In this document: positions 27,048 through 36,283 of the stretch, piece after piece
Position numbering within the stretch: position 1 is the stretch's first letter
Layout of the letters: the number at the start of each line of letters is the position of its first letter
Origin: Pseudomonas massiliensis
Lineage (GTDB): Bacteria; Pseudomonadota; Gammaproteobacteria; Pseudomonadales; Pseudomonadaceae
Direction: 5' to 3'
NCBI RefSeq assembly: GCF_000826105.1
Contig: NZ_CCYK01000006.1
Span: 620,001 to 684,000 of the forward strand
DNA: 64,000 nt
Notes under the pieces: model-generated
Databases searched by the model: none
The model's input: only the letters and a program-made list of their open reading frames with translations
Told to the model about the DNA's origin: nothing
Made by a program: the position numbers and the translations under genes

Positions 27048-28578
27048 CGTCCATATCCCGCAACTGGTGAAAAATCGGTTTCAGTGCCGGGTAGCACTGG
27101 CAATAGGCTTGGAAGCCACGCTCATAGCGTTCCTGCCTGGCAGGTTCCGGGACGGCCCTGCGTCGCAGGCGTACCCAGCCTCGTTCAACCTGCTCGGCTG
27201 TCTGCAAGCCTGTGGCATAGGCGGCGAGCAAGGCCGCACCGTAAGCGGCTTCAACCTCCTGCTCGATGGTCAGCACGGAGAAGCCGGTGATATCGGCGAT
27301 GATCTGCATCCATAGGTCGGACTGGCTGGCACCGCCCACCACCACCAGGGTGTCGTCCAAGGCGTGCACCGCCTGGCGGCCCGCTTCAATGTTATGGCGC
27401 AGGGCGTAACTCACCCCTTCGAGCACCGCGCGGTAGAGCTGGCCCTTGCCATGCCGCAAGCCCAGGCCGATGAAGGCTCCGCTGGCCCTGGCGTCCCAGA
27501 TGGGGCTGCGCTCGCCCATCAGGTAGGGCAGGAACAGCAGGCCGTCGCTGCCTGGTGAAACTGCCGTGGCCAAGTGCTCGAAGGCCGCGTGAGACTCTGC
27601 CTCGATGCCAGGCCCGCAGTCGTCCTCCCCAGTGAAAAGGCCGTGAAACCAGCTGACCGACGCACCCGCTGTCAGCGCCCCACCGAAGCTGTAGAGGTCC
27701 CGGTCGCCCCGGTACACATGGGGAAAGCTGACGAGGCCGTGACGCGCATCGGCGCGAGCGTTCAGGTGCCCCCAGCACATGCTGGTCCCCAGCATGGCCA
27801 CATGCTTGCCAGGGCGGGTCGCTCCCGCCGCGAAGGTGGCCATGGCCGCATCCACCCCTCCAGCCAATACCGGGGTAGCGGGGGCCAATCCCAGGCGGGC
27901 CGCAGGTTCAGCCAGCAGGCCACCCACTACTTCACCTGGATACAGCAGGCGCTCCGGCATCAGCCGAGCGTCCAGGCCCAGCGCCTCGAGCAGAGCGTGC
28001 GACCAACAACGGCCATCCAGGTCGTAGACGCCGCCGAGGTTGCCCGCGCTGCTATGGTCGATGGCCAGTTCACCCGTCAGCACCCAGTTGATGTAACTGT
28101 TCGGAGGCAGCAGCCAGCGCGTGCTCTTCCAGATATCAGGCCGCTGTTGCTTGAGCCACAGCATCTTGGTAAAGCCGTAGTAGCTGTCCACGCCATTGCC
28201 GGTGACAGCCTGCAGCTGCTCCAGATCCTGTTCGGCCTTGACCTGGGCTGCCTGGGCCTCGGCCCTGCGGTCCATCCAGATCAGGCAGGGATGCAGCGGC
28301 TCCATGGCGGCGCTCACCGGTATCCCGGAGCCGCCATACAAGCTGCTGATACAGAGGGCCTTGATCTGCCTCGGTGCCAGGGCCGCCTCGGCTGTGCAGG
28401 CGGCGACACAGGCGAACACGGCGTCCAGCCAGACGCCTGGCCATTGCTCGGCCCAACCCGAGCGGGGCGTATCCACCCGATAGCCTTGGCTATGCCGCGC
28501 GATTATCCGACCCTGAGCGTCCACCAACAGGGCCTTGGTGCTCTGGGTACCGATATCGACCCCGATCACGTACGCCAT
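27040..28578 (-). CDS. FGGY-family carbohydrate kinase (xylulokinase-like)
   Basis: This 512-residue FGGY kinase has the phosphate-1 loop VIGVDIGTQSTKALLVD at the start and the substrate segment GWAEQWPGVW. The catalytic-Asp region AGGVDAAMATFAAGA lies near residue 255, with VVGGASQSDLWMQI near 435. The ATG at 28578 has GAGGAG upstream; the frame continues to 28836 without support and overlaps the dehydrogenase gene. The domain pattern fits xylulokinase or a related pentulose/tetrulose kinase. In this operon it would phosphorylate the ketose made by the zinc dehydrogenase. The start lies ten bases after the dehydrogenase stop. Confidence 0.88.
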   Translation of the reverse strand: MAYVIGVDIGTQSTKALLVDAQGRIIARHSQGYRVDTPRSGWAEQWPGVWLDAVFACVAACTAEAALAPRQIKALCISSLYGGSGIPVSAAMEPLHPCLIWMDRRAEAQAAQVKAEQDLEQLQAVTGNGVDSYYGFTKMLWLKQQRPDIWKSTRWLLPPNSYINWVLTGELAIDHSSAGNLGGVYDLDGRCWSHALLEALGLDARLMPERLLYPGEVVGGLLAEPAARLGLAPATPVLAGGVDAAMATFAAGATRPGKHVAMLGTSMCWGHLNARADARHGLVSFPHVYRGDRDLYSFGGALTAGASVSWFHGLFTGEDDCGPGIEAESHAAFEHLATAVSPGSDGLLFLPYLMGERSPIWDARASGAFIGLGLRHGKGQLYRAVLEGVSYALRHNIEAGRQAVHALDDTLVVVGGASQSDLWMQIIADITGFSVLTIEQEVEAAYGAALLAAYATGLQTAEQVERGWVRLRRRAVPEPARQERYERGFQAYCQCYPALKPIFHQLRDMDDA

Positions 28579-28588
28579 GGCCCGCTCC

Positions 28589-29680
28589 TCACGCCTGCCC
28601 GGCGGGCTTGAGCAACACCTTGATCGAGCGGGTCGAGTTGGCCAGCTCGAACGCCTCGGCGTAGTCTTCCAGGCCATAGCTATGGGTGACGATGCCCTTG
28701 GAAGTGACCAAGCCACGCTCGAAGAGATCGATGGCAATCGGGTAGCAATAGGGCCCGAGGTGAGCGCCGCGCACATCCAGCTCCTTGCGGTCGCCGATGA
28801 TCGACCAGTCGGCGCTGGTTTCGGCACCGAACACACTGAACTCCACGAAGCGCCCCAGCTTGCGGATCAGGTCCAGGCCCTGGGTCACCCCTACCGGCAC
28901 CCCCGTGGTTTCGATGTAGACGTCACAGCCGTAACCGCCGGTAAGCCCAGCGACCACCGCCTTGGCATCCTCTCGCCCCGGATTGATGACCACGTCGGCG
29001 CCGAATTGACGAGCCAGTTCCAGGCGCTCGTCCACCATGTCGATCACTACCAGCTTGCGCGGCGTCTTCAGGCGCGCCACCTGTACCATGCACAGGCCGA
29101 GGGTGCCGGCCCCGGCGATCACCAGCACATCGTCGAGCTGAACGTCGCCGCGGTTTACCGTATGGATGGCACAGGCCATGGGTTCGATGAGGGCGCAATC
29201 CTCCAGCGCGATGGCATCCGGAATGCGATGCACGATGGCTGTACGGGGAATGCGCATGTACTGGGCCATGCCGCCGTCGGCGACCTCGCGCTGGAAGCCG
29301 AAGATGTTGTGTACCTCGCACATCCAGTATTGGCCGCCCTTGCAGAACCGGCACTTCTCGCACGGCACGATCTGCTCGGCGATGACCTTGTCGCCGACTT
29401 TGACCCCGAAGTGCTCTTCGGCCCCCTCCCCGGCCTGCTCCACGTAGCCGAAGAACTCATGCCCGGGGATGACCGGTGCCTTGACCCAGGGGTTCTCGCC
29501 ACCCCAGAACATGGCCGCGCCCGAGTGACATTTACAGTCACTGGCGCAGATACCACAGGCGCCGATGCGCAGGATCAGCTCCAGCGGGCGAGCCTGGGGC
29601 TTGCCGACCTGTTCCAGGCGATAGTCCTTGGGCGCATGGCAAACCACGGCTTGCATGGTGGTGTCGAGGGTGTCTTGCAT
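28589..29680 (-). CDS. zinc-dependent polyol dehydrogenase (EltD/xylitol-dehydrogenase-like)
   Basis: This 363-residue MDR enzyme has the catalytic-zinc Cys in GICASD and His in IPGHEF. The structural-zinc cysteines follow as CEKCRFCKGGQYWMC, and the NAD loop as AGAGTLGLCMVQVA. Asp after beta-2 (VVIDMVDE) favours NAD. The segments IAEQIVPC, GAHLGPYCYPIAI and WSIIGDRKELD recall the erythritol/L-threitol dehydrogenases described in mycobacteria, and also sorbitol/xylitol dehydrogenases. It probably oxidises an acyclic polyol to a ketose for the kinase that follows. AAGGA precedes the ATG at 29680. The exact polyol cannot be told from sequence. Confidence 0.88.
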   Translation of the reverse strand: MQDTLDTTMQAVVCHAPKDYRLEQVGKPQARPLELILRIGACGICASDCKCHSGAAMFWGGENPWVKAPVIPGHEFFGYVEQAGEGAEEHFGVKVGDKVIAEQIVPCEKCRFCKGGQYWMCEVHNIFGFQREVADGGMAQYMRIPRTAIVHRIPDAIALEDCALIEPMACAIHTVNRGDVQLDDVLVIAGAGTLGLCMVQVARLKTPRKLVVIDMVDERLELARQFGADVVINPGREDAKAVVAGLTGGYGCDVYIETTGVPVGVTQGLDLIRKLGRFVEFSVFGAETSADWSIIGDRKELDVRGAHLGPYCYPIAIDLFERGLVTSKGIVTHSYGLEDYAEAFELANSTRSIKVLLKPAGQA

Positions 29681-29715
29681 GGCGGTTTTCCTTTTATTGG
29701 AGACGAAGGTATCCC

Positions 29716-29735
29716 GGCGGCCTGGCAGGGCCGCC
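29716..29735 (-). other. intercistronic hairpin between permease and dehydrogenase genes
   Basis: GGCGGCC (29716-29722) pairs with GGCCGCC (29729-29735) across a 6-base loop in the 77-base gap between the transporter and enzyme genes. No T-run follows on the minus strand. It could protect or partially terminate the transporter part of the mRNA and so set transporter and enzyme levels apart. Confidence 0.45.
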
Positions 29736-29757
29736 TTGAAGAAAGACTTGAGAACGC

Positions 29758-30762
29758 TTAGTGCCGGCGCTGACGGCTGATGAAAATAGCGAGCAGAATG
29801 ATCGCGCCCTTGATCACGCTCTGGACGTACGGGGACACACCCAGCATGTTCAGCCCGTTGTTGAGCACGCCCAGCAACATGGCGCCGACCAGGGTGCCAA
29901 GGATCACCCCGCGCCCTCCGGCGATGGAGGCGCCACCCAGGACCACCGCGGCGATGGCATCCAGTTCGAAGGAAGCCCCGGCATTGGGTTGGCCACTCAT
30001 CAGCCGTGAGGACAACACCAGGCCGGCAAGGGCGGCGGTGAAGCCACTGATGGCATACACCAGCAGCTTGAAGCGGGCCGCGCGTATCCCGGACAGCCGC
30101 ACGGCTTCCTCATTGCCGCCGATGGCGTACAGATAGCGGCCAATGCGGGTGTGCTGCAGCATGACCCAGGCCAGCAGGTAGGTCGCCAGCATGATCAGGA
30201 TCGGGACCTGTACCCCCAGGACCTTGCCACGGCCGAAGAAGGCGAACCATTCCGGCAGCCCGGATATAGGGTAGCCGTCGGTATACAGCAGGCCCAGGCC
30301 ACGGGCGATGCCCATGGTCGCCAGGGTCACGATGATCGGCGGCATCTGCAGGTAGGCCACCAGGATACCGTTGCCCAGGCCGAAGGCGGCGCCTACGGCC
30401 AGCCCGGCGCCGATGGCCAAGGGCGCCGGTACGCCGGCCACCAGCAGGCCCGCGCTCAGGGTACCGGACAAGGCCATTACCGGGCCAACGGACAGATCGA
30501 TGCCGGCGGTCAATATCACGCAGGTCATGCCCACGGCGATGATGGCATTGATCGATACCTGGCGAACGATGTTCTCTAGGTTGGCGGCGGTCAGGAAATT
30601 GTCGCTGGCGAAGATCATGAAGGTGGTCACCAGCAGCAACCCCACGAAGGGATAGAACGCCGGTGAGCGGATCATCTGGCGGGCCCAGTCGGGCCGCGCG
30701 GCGCCAGGGAGCGCCGCGGCACGGTCACTGGGCGAGTTCAATTCGCTGGCTTGCGGTCGCAT
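29758..30762 (-). CDS. sugar/polyol ABC transporter permease (RbsC type)
   Basis: This 334-residue inner-membrane permease of the ribose/xylose class has about nine hydrophobic segments. The family motif [15 protein letters not shown] lies near residue 85, with [20 protein letters not shown] near residue 270. It forms the channel for the ATPase at 30725 and the binding protein at 32264. Its start lies within the end of the ATPase gene (38-base overlap), which suggests coupled translation. Confidence 0.93.
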   Translation of the reverse strand: MRPQASELNSPSDRAAALPGAARPDWARQMIRSPAFYPFVGLLLVTTFMIFASDNFLTAANLENIVRQVSINAIIAVGMTCVILTAGIDLSVGPVMALSGTLSAGLLVAGVPAPLAIGAGLAVGAAFGLGNGILVAYLQMPPIIVTLATMGIARGLGLLYTDGYPISGLPEWFAFFGRGKVLGVQVPILIMLATYLLAWVMLQHTRIGRYLYAIGGNEEAVRLSGIRAARFKLLVYAISGFTAALAGLVLSSRLMSGQPNAGASFELDAIAAVVLGGASIAGGRGVILGTLVGAMLLGVLNNGLNMLGVSPYVQSVIKGAIILLAIFISRQRRH

Positions 30763-32236
30763 GACGCATTACCTCCTGGGGATTGATGGCGCCGCCTTCA
30801 AGGGTTGCCACTATGGCGCCCTTGTTGAACACGGCTACTCGATCGCTCATGCCGATGATTTCCGGCAGCTCGCTGGAGATGAGGATGATGGCGTAGCCCT
30901 TCTCAGTGAGCTTGCGCATCAGGGCATAGATCTCGGCCTTGGCGCCGACGTCGATCCCTCGTGTCGGCTCGTCGAAGATCAGCACCTTGCACTGATGGTT
31001 GACCCAGCGAGCGATGACCACCTTTTGCTGATTTCCCCCGCTGAGGTTGATCACCCGGCTTTCCGGCCCCGGTGCCTTGATGGCCAGCGCTTTCATCAGT
31101 TCGCGCACACTCTCGTGTTCGCGGTGGCGGTCGATCAGCCTGCCAGCCCCCTCGTATTTGCCCAGATTGTTCAGGGAAATGTTCTCGCGAATGCTGAAAT
31201 CCAGTACCAGGCCTTCGCTCTTGCGACTTTCCGGCAGCAAACCGATGCCCTGGGCCAGGGCAGCGGCAGGGTCGGCCACCTTGACCGGCTCGCCATGCAA
31301 CCAAAGCTCGCGCTCCACGCTCGGCAGGGCGCCTATCACGGCCAGGGCCAGTTCGGTCCGCCCCGCGCCCACCAGGCCCGCGAAGCCAAGGATTTCGCCT
31401 TCATGCAAGGTGAAGCTGTTGCTTGGCCCCTTGCGCTCGCGGCGCAGGCGCCGGACATCCAGCACCACCTTGCCGCGCGGCCCTGCCGACTTGGGCGGAA
31501 AGCTGCAGGCCAGCTTGCGGCCCACCATCATTTCCACCAGGCGCTCGATGTCGCCGTCGTCCGTGTCCAGCGCGCCGGCATTGGCGCCATCACGCAAGAC
31601 AGTGATGCGGTCGCACACCTGGAAGATCTCTTCCAGATGATGGGAGATAAAGATCATGGCTACGCCCTGGCGCTTGAGCTGGCGCATCACATCGAACAGC
31701 AGTTCCGCCTCGCCAGGGGTCAAGGTAGCGGTAGGCTCGTCGAGGATGAGCAAGCGTGCGTCCAGGGCCAGGGCCTTGGCGATTTCCACGAACTGCTGCT
31801 GGGCCACGCTGAGGCGATGCACCGGAATATCCAGGTCGATCATCACTCCGAGGCGGGCACAGAGCGCCTCGGCGCGGGCGCGCATCGCCTTCTTGCGCAG
31901 CAGGCCGAAGCGCCCGACCTGCTCATGGCCGAGGAAGATATTCTCCACGGCATTGAGATAGGGGATCAGGCTGAACTCCTGAAAGACGATGCCCATGCCC
32001 ACCGAGATGGCTTCGTGGTAAGTGGCGAAGCGTCTCGCCTGGCCATCGAACTCGATGGTGCCTGCGTCGGGGCGCTCCACGCCTACCAGAATCTTCATCA
32101 GGGTCGACTTGCCGGCCCCGTTCTCGCCCAGCAACGCGTGGATTTCCCCGCGCTCCACGGCCAGGTCGATGCCCTTGAGGGCTTGCACGCCGTGATACCG
32201 CTTGGCGATACCCTTCAATCGCAACAGGCTGCCCAT
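30725..32236 (-). CDS. sugar/polyol ABC transporter ATPase (RbsA type, two domains)
   Basis: This 503-residue protein has two fused nucleotide-binding domains, as in RbsA/XylG. The first has Walker [10 protein letters not shown] (about residue 37), signature [14 protein letters not shown] and Walker [12 protein letters not shown]. The second has the degenerate Walker A region [11 protein letters not shown], an intact signature [14 protein letters not shown] and Walker [15 protein letters not shown]. This asymmetry is normal for the class. The gene begins 27 bases after the binding-protein stop and overlaps the permease gene. Confidence 0.94.
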   Translation of the reverse strand: MGSLLRLKGIAKRYHGVQALKGIDLAVERGEIHALLGENGAGKSTLMKILVGVERPDAGTIEFDGQARRFATYHEAISVGMGIVFQEFSLIPYLNAVENIFLGHEQVGRFGLLRKKAMRARAEALCARLGVMIDLDIPVHRLSVAQQQFVEIAKALALDARLLILDEPTATLTPGEAELLFDVMRQLKRQGVAMIFISHHLEEIFQVCDRITVLRDGANAGALDTDDGDIERLVEMMVGRKLACSFPPKSAGPRGKVVLDVRRLRRERKGPSNSFTLHEGEILGFAGLVGAGRTELALAVIGALPSVERELWLHGEPVKVADPAAALAQGIGLLPESRKSEGLVLDFSIRENISLNNLGKYEGAGRLIDRHREHESVRELMKALAIKAPGPESRVINLSGGNQQKVVIARWVNHQCKVLIFDEPTRGIDVGAKAEIYALMRKLTEKGYAIILISSELPEIIGMSDRVAVFNKGAIVATLEGGAINPQEVMRHATASQRIELAQ

Positions 32237-32263
32237 CGCATACCTCCTTGCTTGCCGACGGCG

Positions 32264-33190
32264 TTACCAGCTGAAGGTCTTGGCCTTGTCGCGGTCCACC
32301 AGCAGGATGTCCACCGGCACGACCTTGGGCACTTGCGAGCCCCATTTGCGCGCCAGTGCCAGGCCCAGCGCCAGACGGACCTGGTCGCGCGGGTATTGAG
32401 CGGAGGTGGCGATGAATTTGCTCTCTGGTTTCTGGATTTCCTTGATCGCTTCCGGAGAACCATCGACGCTTACCAGCTTGACGTCCATGCCGCTGGCCTC
32501 GATGGCTGCCAGCGCACCGAGGGAACCGTTGTCATTGACGCTGAACAGGCCCTTGAGACTGGGCTGGGCCTGGAGCATGTTTTCAGTGACCGTCAGGGCC
32601 TGGTCACGCTCCTGCTTGCCATTCTGGATGCTGACCACCTTGATGCCGGGGAACTTGCCCAGCGCTTCCTTGCAGCCGCGCACGCGCTCCAGGATAGGTA
32701 CTACCGCGATCCCATCGAGGATACCGACGTCGCCCTTGCCCCCCAGTTTCTCCCCAAGGTACTGGCATGCCTGCACACCGGCATCGAAGTTCTTGGAGCC
32801 CACGAAGGCATCCAGCGGCCCTTCGGCCTGGGCATCCACGGCCACCACTATCACGCCCTTGTCGTGGGCCATTTTCACTGCCGATTGCACCCCGACCGAA
32901 TCCGTAGGGTTGAGAACCAGGATATCGATGCCCTTTTGCAGCATGTCCTCGATGTCGCTGAGCTGCTTGGACACATCATGGCGGGCATCAGTGACCAGCA
33001 AGCTTGCGCCTATGCTGTTGGTGGCTTCGGTAAGCGCATCCTTCATGGTCACGAAGTAGGGATTGTTGATTTCCTGGAACGAGGCGCCGATCTTCAACGG
33101 CGCCGCGGCCGCATTCGCAGCCAATGGAAGCGTGGCCAGAAAGGCGATGGACAAGAGCGTGCGGGCGGAACGAAGCCGAAGGGATTTCAT
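32264..33190 (-). CDS. periplasmic sugar/polyol-binding protein (RbsB type)
   Basis: This is a 308-residue protein with a signal peptide (cleavage after LPLAANAAA, about residue 29) and a ribose-type periplasmic-binding fold. The repeated patterns IGASFQEINNPYFVTMKDAL, DILVLNPTDSVGV and LFSVNDNGSLGAL belong to the RbsB/XylF class. It captures the substrate for the ABC importer and is the first gene of the operon. The ATG at 33190 is 34 bases from the LacI-type operator. The ligand is inferred to be the polyol or ketose used by the downstream enzymes. Confidence 0.93.
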   Translation of the reverse strand: MKSLRLRSARTLLSIAFLATLPLAANAAAAPLKIGASFQEINNPYFVTMKDALTEATNSIGASLLVTDARHDVSKQLSDIEDMLQKGIDILVLNPTDSVGVQSAVKMAHDKGVIVVAVDAQAEGPLDAFVGSKNFDAGVQACQYLGEKLGGKGDVGILDGIAVVPILERVRGCKEALGKFPGIKVVSIQNGKQERDQALTVTENMLQAQPSLKGLFSVNDNGSLGALAAIEASGMDVKLVSVDGSPEAIKEIQKPESKFIATSAQYPRDQVRLALGLALARKWGSQVPKVVPVDILLVDRDKAKTFSW

Positions 33191-33223
33191 GCGTTAGACC
33201 CTGTGTTTATTGTTTTTGTACAG

Positions 33224-33241
33224 AATGTCATCGTTAACATT
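33224..33241 (-). promoter_or_regulatory. 18-bp LacI-family operator for the polyol operon
   Basis: AATGTCATCGTTAACATT is an imperfect palindrome (AATGTnAnCGnTnACATT) with the central CpG typical of LacI/RbsR-family operators. It lies 34 bases before the binding-protein start, overlapping the expected promoter. With a LacI-type gene at the other end of the operon, autogenous local control is the simplest reading. No second copy was seen near the regulator gene. Confidence 0.72.
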
Positions 33242-33368
33242 ACTCAAGCTAGCAGAGGTCCTATGGGCTTGCAAGGCAGCGTTTATTAAATATCCGGTTA
33301 CATTCCGAGCCGCGCAAAACGAGACGCCGCTGGGTAGCATCTCCTGCTTTATTTTCCGAGAAACCGCT

Positions 33369-34091
33369 ATGAGCCGCTTCCGCTTCTGCACCCTTGCCCT
33401 TGCCTTGCTCGTCAGCACCAGCGCCAGCGCCCATGGTTTGTGGACCGAACAGCGACGGGGCAATACCGAGGTGGTTTTCGGGGAGGGCGCTGAAGACGAC
33501 GCCTACGACGCCGCCAGCGTCAAGGCCGGTTGGGCCTGGACGGCCGAAGGCAAGCCGGTACCCCTGAGCGTGGAGCGGCTTGCCGATCATGCCCGCCTGA
33601 AACCGGCGACTCCGGCGGCCTTTAGCGCTGTGCAACTGGACGCGGGTGTATGGACCGAATCCGCCGACGGCCAGTGGGCCAACAAGCCGCGGGCCGAGGT
33701 GAAAAACCCCAAGCAGTCCATTCAGGCAACCAAGTACAGCCTCGCCATTCACCAGCCCTACCAGCAGTTGCCTACCCTGGACAGCTGGGGGCTGGTGGTC
33801 ATTCCCGAGGTAGATCCGAGCACCCTGCGCCCAGGCCAAGCCTTGCCGGTAAGGGTACTGGCCGCTGGCAAGCCCGCTGCGGGGGTGGCTGTTCATGCCG
33901 ATTACCGGGGCGCGCCCGGAACCCTGGGCGAGAAAACGGACGCTCAGGGCCGCGTGAAGGTGACCATCCGCAATGAAGGCCTGAACGTGCTAGCCGCGGA
34001 AACCTCTATCCCGGGCAAGGCTGGAGGTCCGGTGGACACCGAGCACTACTTCGCCTCCCTGACCTTCGTTGGGGCACCTCACGCCGAGTAA
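33369..34091 (+). CDS. exported DUF4198-type protein
   Basis: This 240-residue protein has a signal peptide (LALALLVSTSASAHG, cleavage near residue 21 so that the mature protein starts near HGLW). It resembles DUF4198/CbiK-like periplasmic proteins, which begin with His just after cleavage and end in a beta-sandwich (PGQALPVRVLAAGKPAAGVAV, TDAQGRVKVTI). Some such genes are associated with nickel or cobalt uptake, but no metal transporter is adjacent. It is transcribed divergently from the polyol operon, so the operator between them might also affect it. Confidence 0.78.
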   Translation: MSRFRFCTLALALLVSTSASAHGLWTEQRRGNTEVVFGEGAEDDAYDAASVKAGWAWTAEGKPVPLSVERLADHARLKPATPAAFSAVQLDAGVWTESADGQWANKPRAEVKNPKQSIQATKYSLAIHQPYQQLPTLDSWGLVVIPEVDPSTLRPGQALPVRVLAAGKPAAGVAVHADYRGAPGTLGEKTDAQGRVKVTIRNEGLNVLAAETSIPGKAGGPVDTEHYFASLTFVGAPHAE

Positions 34092-34176
34092 CGATTCCCG
34101 CGGCCGCTTCGATCGGAGGAAACGCCTGGCCAGACACTGTGGTCTATAGGTGACCTACCAGAGAAGGAGCAAGACC

Positions 34177-34263
34177 ATGCTGAAATTCCTCGGCGGCACC
34201 GTGGGCATCATTTTCTTGATCGGGCTGATCGTGGTCATCGCCCTCTTCAAGCTCGTCTTCTGA
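34177..34263 (+). CDS. 28-residue single-pass membrane peptide
   Basis: A GAGAAGGAGC ribosome site at 34161-34170 precedes the ATG at 34177. The frame codes for a 28-residue peptide that is almost entirely one hydrophobic helix (GGTVGIIFLIGLIVVIALF), flanked by Lys at residue 3 and KLVF at the end. It stops at 34263, 25 bases before the converging GGDEF gene. The strong ribosome site and ideal helix length argue that it is real. It resembles unnamed tiny membrane proteins in other Pseudomonas genomes. The function is unknown. Confidence 0.68.
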   Translation: MLKFLGGTVGIIFLIGLIVVIALFKLVF

Positions 34264-34288
34264 CAGTGACCCTTCGCGGCGTAAATGG

Positions 34289-36142
34289 CTACACCGCCGC
34301 GACCCCTTCCGGGATCGCTAGCTTGTAACCGTTGCGCCCGCGCCGCTTGACCTCGTACATGGCAGCATCCGCTTCGCTGAGCAGGTCACCGACCGGGCGG
34401 TCCAGCGCACCGGCCTGCAGAGCCACACCCACGCTTACCCCAACGTTCACCAGCGCGCCTTCCAGCTCGAAGGGTGCGCCCAGGGCCACACATACGCTCT
34501 GGGCGATGCGCTCGGCCACCTTGCTGTCAGCTACACCACGCGCCACGAGCACGAATTCATCGCCCGCCAGGCGACAGACGAAGTCATCCCGGCGCAAGGT
34601 TCTCTGCAAGCGCAACGCCACCGCCTTGAGCAGCTCGTCGCCTACGTCATGCCCATGGGCATCATTGACCTGTTTGAAACCATCAAGGTCCAGGAAAAAC
34701 ACGGCGAAGCGCGCTTGATCCGAGCCTGCCGATTCGAGCAGCATTTCATTCAGGGCCCGGCGATTGGGCAGACCTGTCAGCGGGTCACGCATGGCCTTGT
34801 CGCGCAGGGCGCGCTCGACCTGCTTGCGCTCGGTGACATCCTGGGACATGACATAAAAGCCCTGTACCTGACCATCACGGATGTCAGGGATATAGCTGGC
34901 TGCCCATATGCGGTTCGTATCGGCCTGGTAGAGCACGTGATCGTTCACTACCCGCTCGCCAGCCAAGGCGCGTCTGAAATAGGGCTCAAGCTGCTCATAC
35001 AGCGCTGGCGCCAGTACGTCTTTCACCGCCCGCCCCAAGAGCTCAGCCGGAACCACCCCGAAAATCTGCCGATAGACATCATTGAGGAACAGGTAGCGCA
35101 GGTTTCTATCCACATGGGAGATCAGAATGGGCAGGTTGTCCGTGATCGCCTGCAGGGTCGCCCGGCTGTTCATCACTTCCGTGGTACGTACCGACACTCG
35201 ACGCTCGAGCTCCGCGTGGTAGTCCTTGAGCAAGGCTTCATCCTGCTTGCGCTGGCCAATGTCCAGGATATCCACGATGCAATGCAGGGGCGCGCCGATT
35301 TCATCACGCACCAGGGCAACACTGACCTCGACCCACACCAGGCTGCCGTCGGCGCGTACGTAGCGTTTCTCCAGGAAATAGGTATCGCGCAGGCCGGCCA
35401 GGGCATCACGCTGGAGCCTTAGCCCAGCCTCAAGATCTTCGCAATAGGTGATGTCAGCAAAGGTACGGTCGAGCAACTCCGCGCGGCTGTACCCGGTAAG
35501 CGTACACAAACGGGCATTGACCTCGGTGAACCGGCCTTGCAGATCCACCAGGGCTTTGCCTGTGGCCGCCTTCTGAAAGATGGTAGCGAAGTGCGTTTCC
35601 ATCAGTGAGCGAGCGCGACGCTCATCTTCGTTCACCTGGCGCGCCTCCTGGGTGACCCAGCGCTGGCGGATATCGCGTTCCACCATTCGGGCAAGGTCGA
35701 TCATCGCGCTGATTTCCCCTTCGCTCAACTGGCGAGGCTGGCTGTCAATCGCGCAAAGCGTGCCCAGTACCAGGTCGTCTTCGCAAACCAGCGGCACTCC
35801 GGCGTAAAAGCGTACATTCGGCGCGCCTGTAACCAGAGGGTTGTCAGCGAAGCGAGGGTCCAGCAGTGCGTCCTCTACGATCAGGATAGAGGACGCATGC
35901 AATGCGTGTGCGCAGAAGGCTAGGTCCCGGCCGGTCTGGCATATCTCCAGGCCGACCTTGGACTTGAACCACTGGCGCTTGTCATCGACCAGCGATACCA
36001 GGGCGATAGGGACTTGCAGCAATTGGGCCAGCACTCGGGTGGCGCGGTCGAACCCTTCTTCGGCCGGCGTATCCAGAAGCTCGAGACGATGCAGCATCTG
36101 TAGACGCGCTGCTCCATTCAAAGGTAGAGGGGCGATTTGCAT
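34289..36142 (-). CDS. GAF-PAS-PAS-GGDEF diguanylate cyclase
   Basis: This protein of about 617 residues is soluble. The GAF domain (about 10-160, starting RLQMLHRLELLDTPAEEGFD) is followed by a PAS domain with PAC (about 190-310), a short coiled coil and a second PAS (about 335-445). The C-terminal GGDEF domain (about 455-610) has DPLTGLPNRRAL and DLDGFKQVNDAHGHDVGD. The active-site loop reads AGDEF instead of GGDEF, a variant that can still be active. It should make c-di-GMP from GTP. The start is either the ATG at 36142 or the one at 36169; neither has a good ribosome site. Confidence 0.9.
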   Translation of the reverse strand: MQIAPLPLNGAARLQMLHRLELLDTPAEEGFDRATRVLAQLLQVPIALVSLVDDKRQWFKSKVGLEICQTGRDLAFCAHALHASSILIVEDALLDPRFADNPLVTGAPNVRFYAGVPLVCEDDLVLGTLCAIDSQPRQLSEGEISAMIDLARMVERDIRQRWVTQEARQVNEDERRARSLMETHFATIFQKAATGKALVDLQGRFTEVNARLCTLTGYSRAELLDRTFADITYCEDLEAGLRLQRDALAGLRDTYFLEKRYVRADGSLVWVEVSVALVRDEIGAPLHCIVDILDIGQRKQDEALLKDYHAELERRVSVRTTEVMNSRATLQAITDNLPILISHVDRNLRYLFLNDVYRQIFGVVPAELLGRAVKDVLAPALYEQLEPYFRRALAGERVVNDHVLYQADTNRIWAASYIPDIRDGQVQGFYVMSQDVTERKQVERALRDKAMRDPLTGLPNRRALNEMLLESAGSDQARFAVFFLDLDGFKQVNDAHGHDVGDELLKAVALRLQRTLRRDDFVCRLAGDEFVLVARGVADSKVAERIAQSVCVALGAPFELEGALVNVGVSVGVALQAGALDRPVGDLLSEADAAMYEVKRRGRNGYKLAIPEGVAAV

Positions 36143-36244
36143 GACATTCAACCACGGCGGCCTGAGCATTGCCCGCCGCGTGCTTGCTCGGCATCGGGCA
36201 TGGGCAACTCTTTATCGGGCTTGCCGGGATGAACTTGAATCGCG

Positions 36245-36277
36245 AAAAAAGAAAAGGCACCGCCTTGGCGGTGCCTT
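36245..36277 (-). terminator. intrinsic terminator after tRNA-Lys
   Basis: AAGGCACCGCC (36254-36264) and GGCGGTGCCTT (36267-36277) form an 11-bp stem. On the minus strand it is followed by TTCTTTTTT. It lies seven bases past the tRNA-Lys 3' end. Confidence 0.88.
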
Positions 36278-36283
36278 CGAATA

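Noticed and set aside
26310..33190. Classical Pseudomonas mannitol/arabitol (mtl) operon
   Set aside because: The transporter is RbsABC-type rather than the MalEFGK-type of mtl, and there is no mannitol dehydrogenase of the long-chain family.
30761..33289. An 842-codon open frame on the plus strand opposite the ABC transporter genes
   Set aside because: It is antisense to three clearly recognisable genes and its His/Gln-rich translation is typical of the complement of GC-rich coding DNA; no ribosome site or family match.
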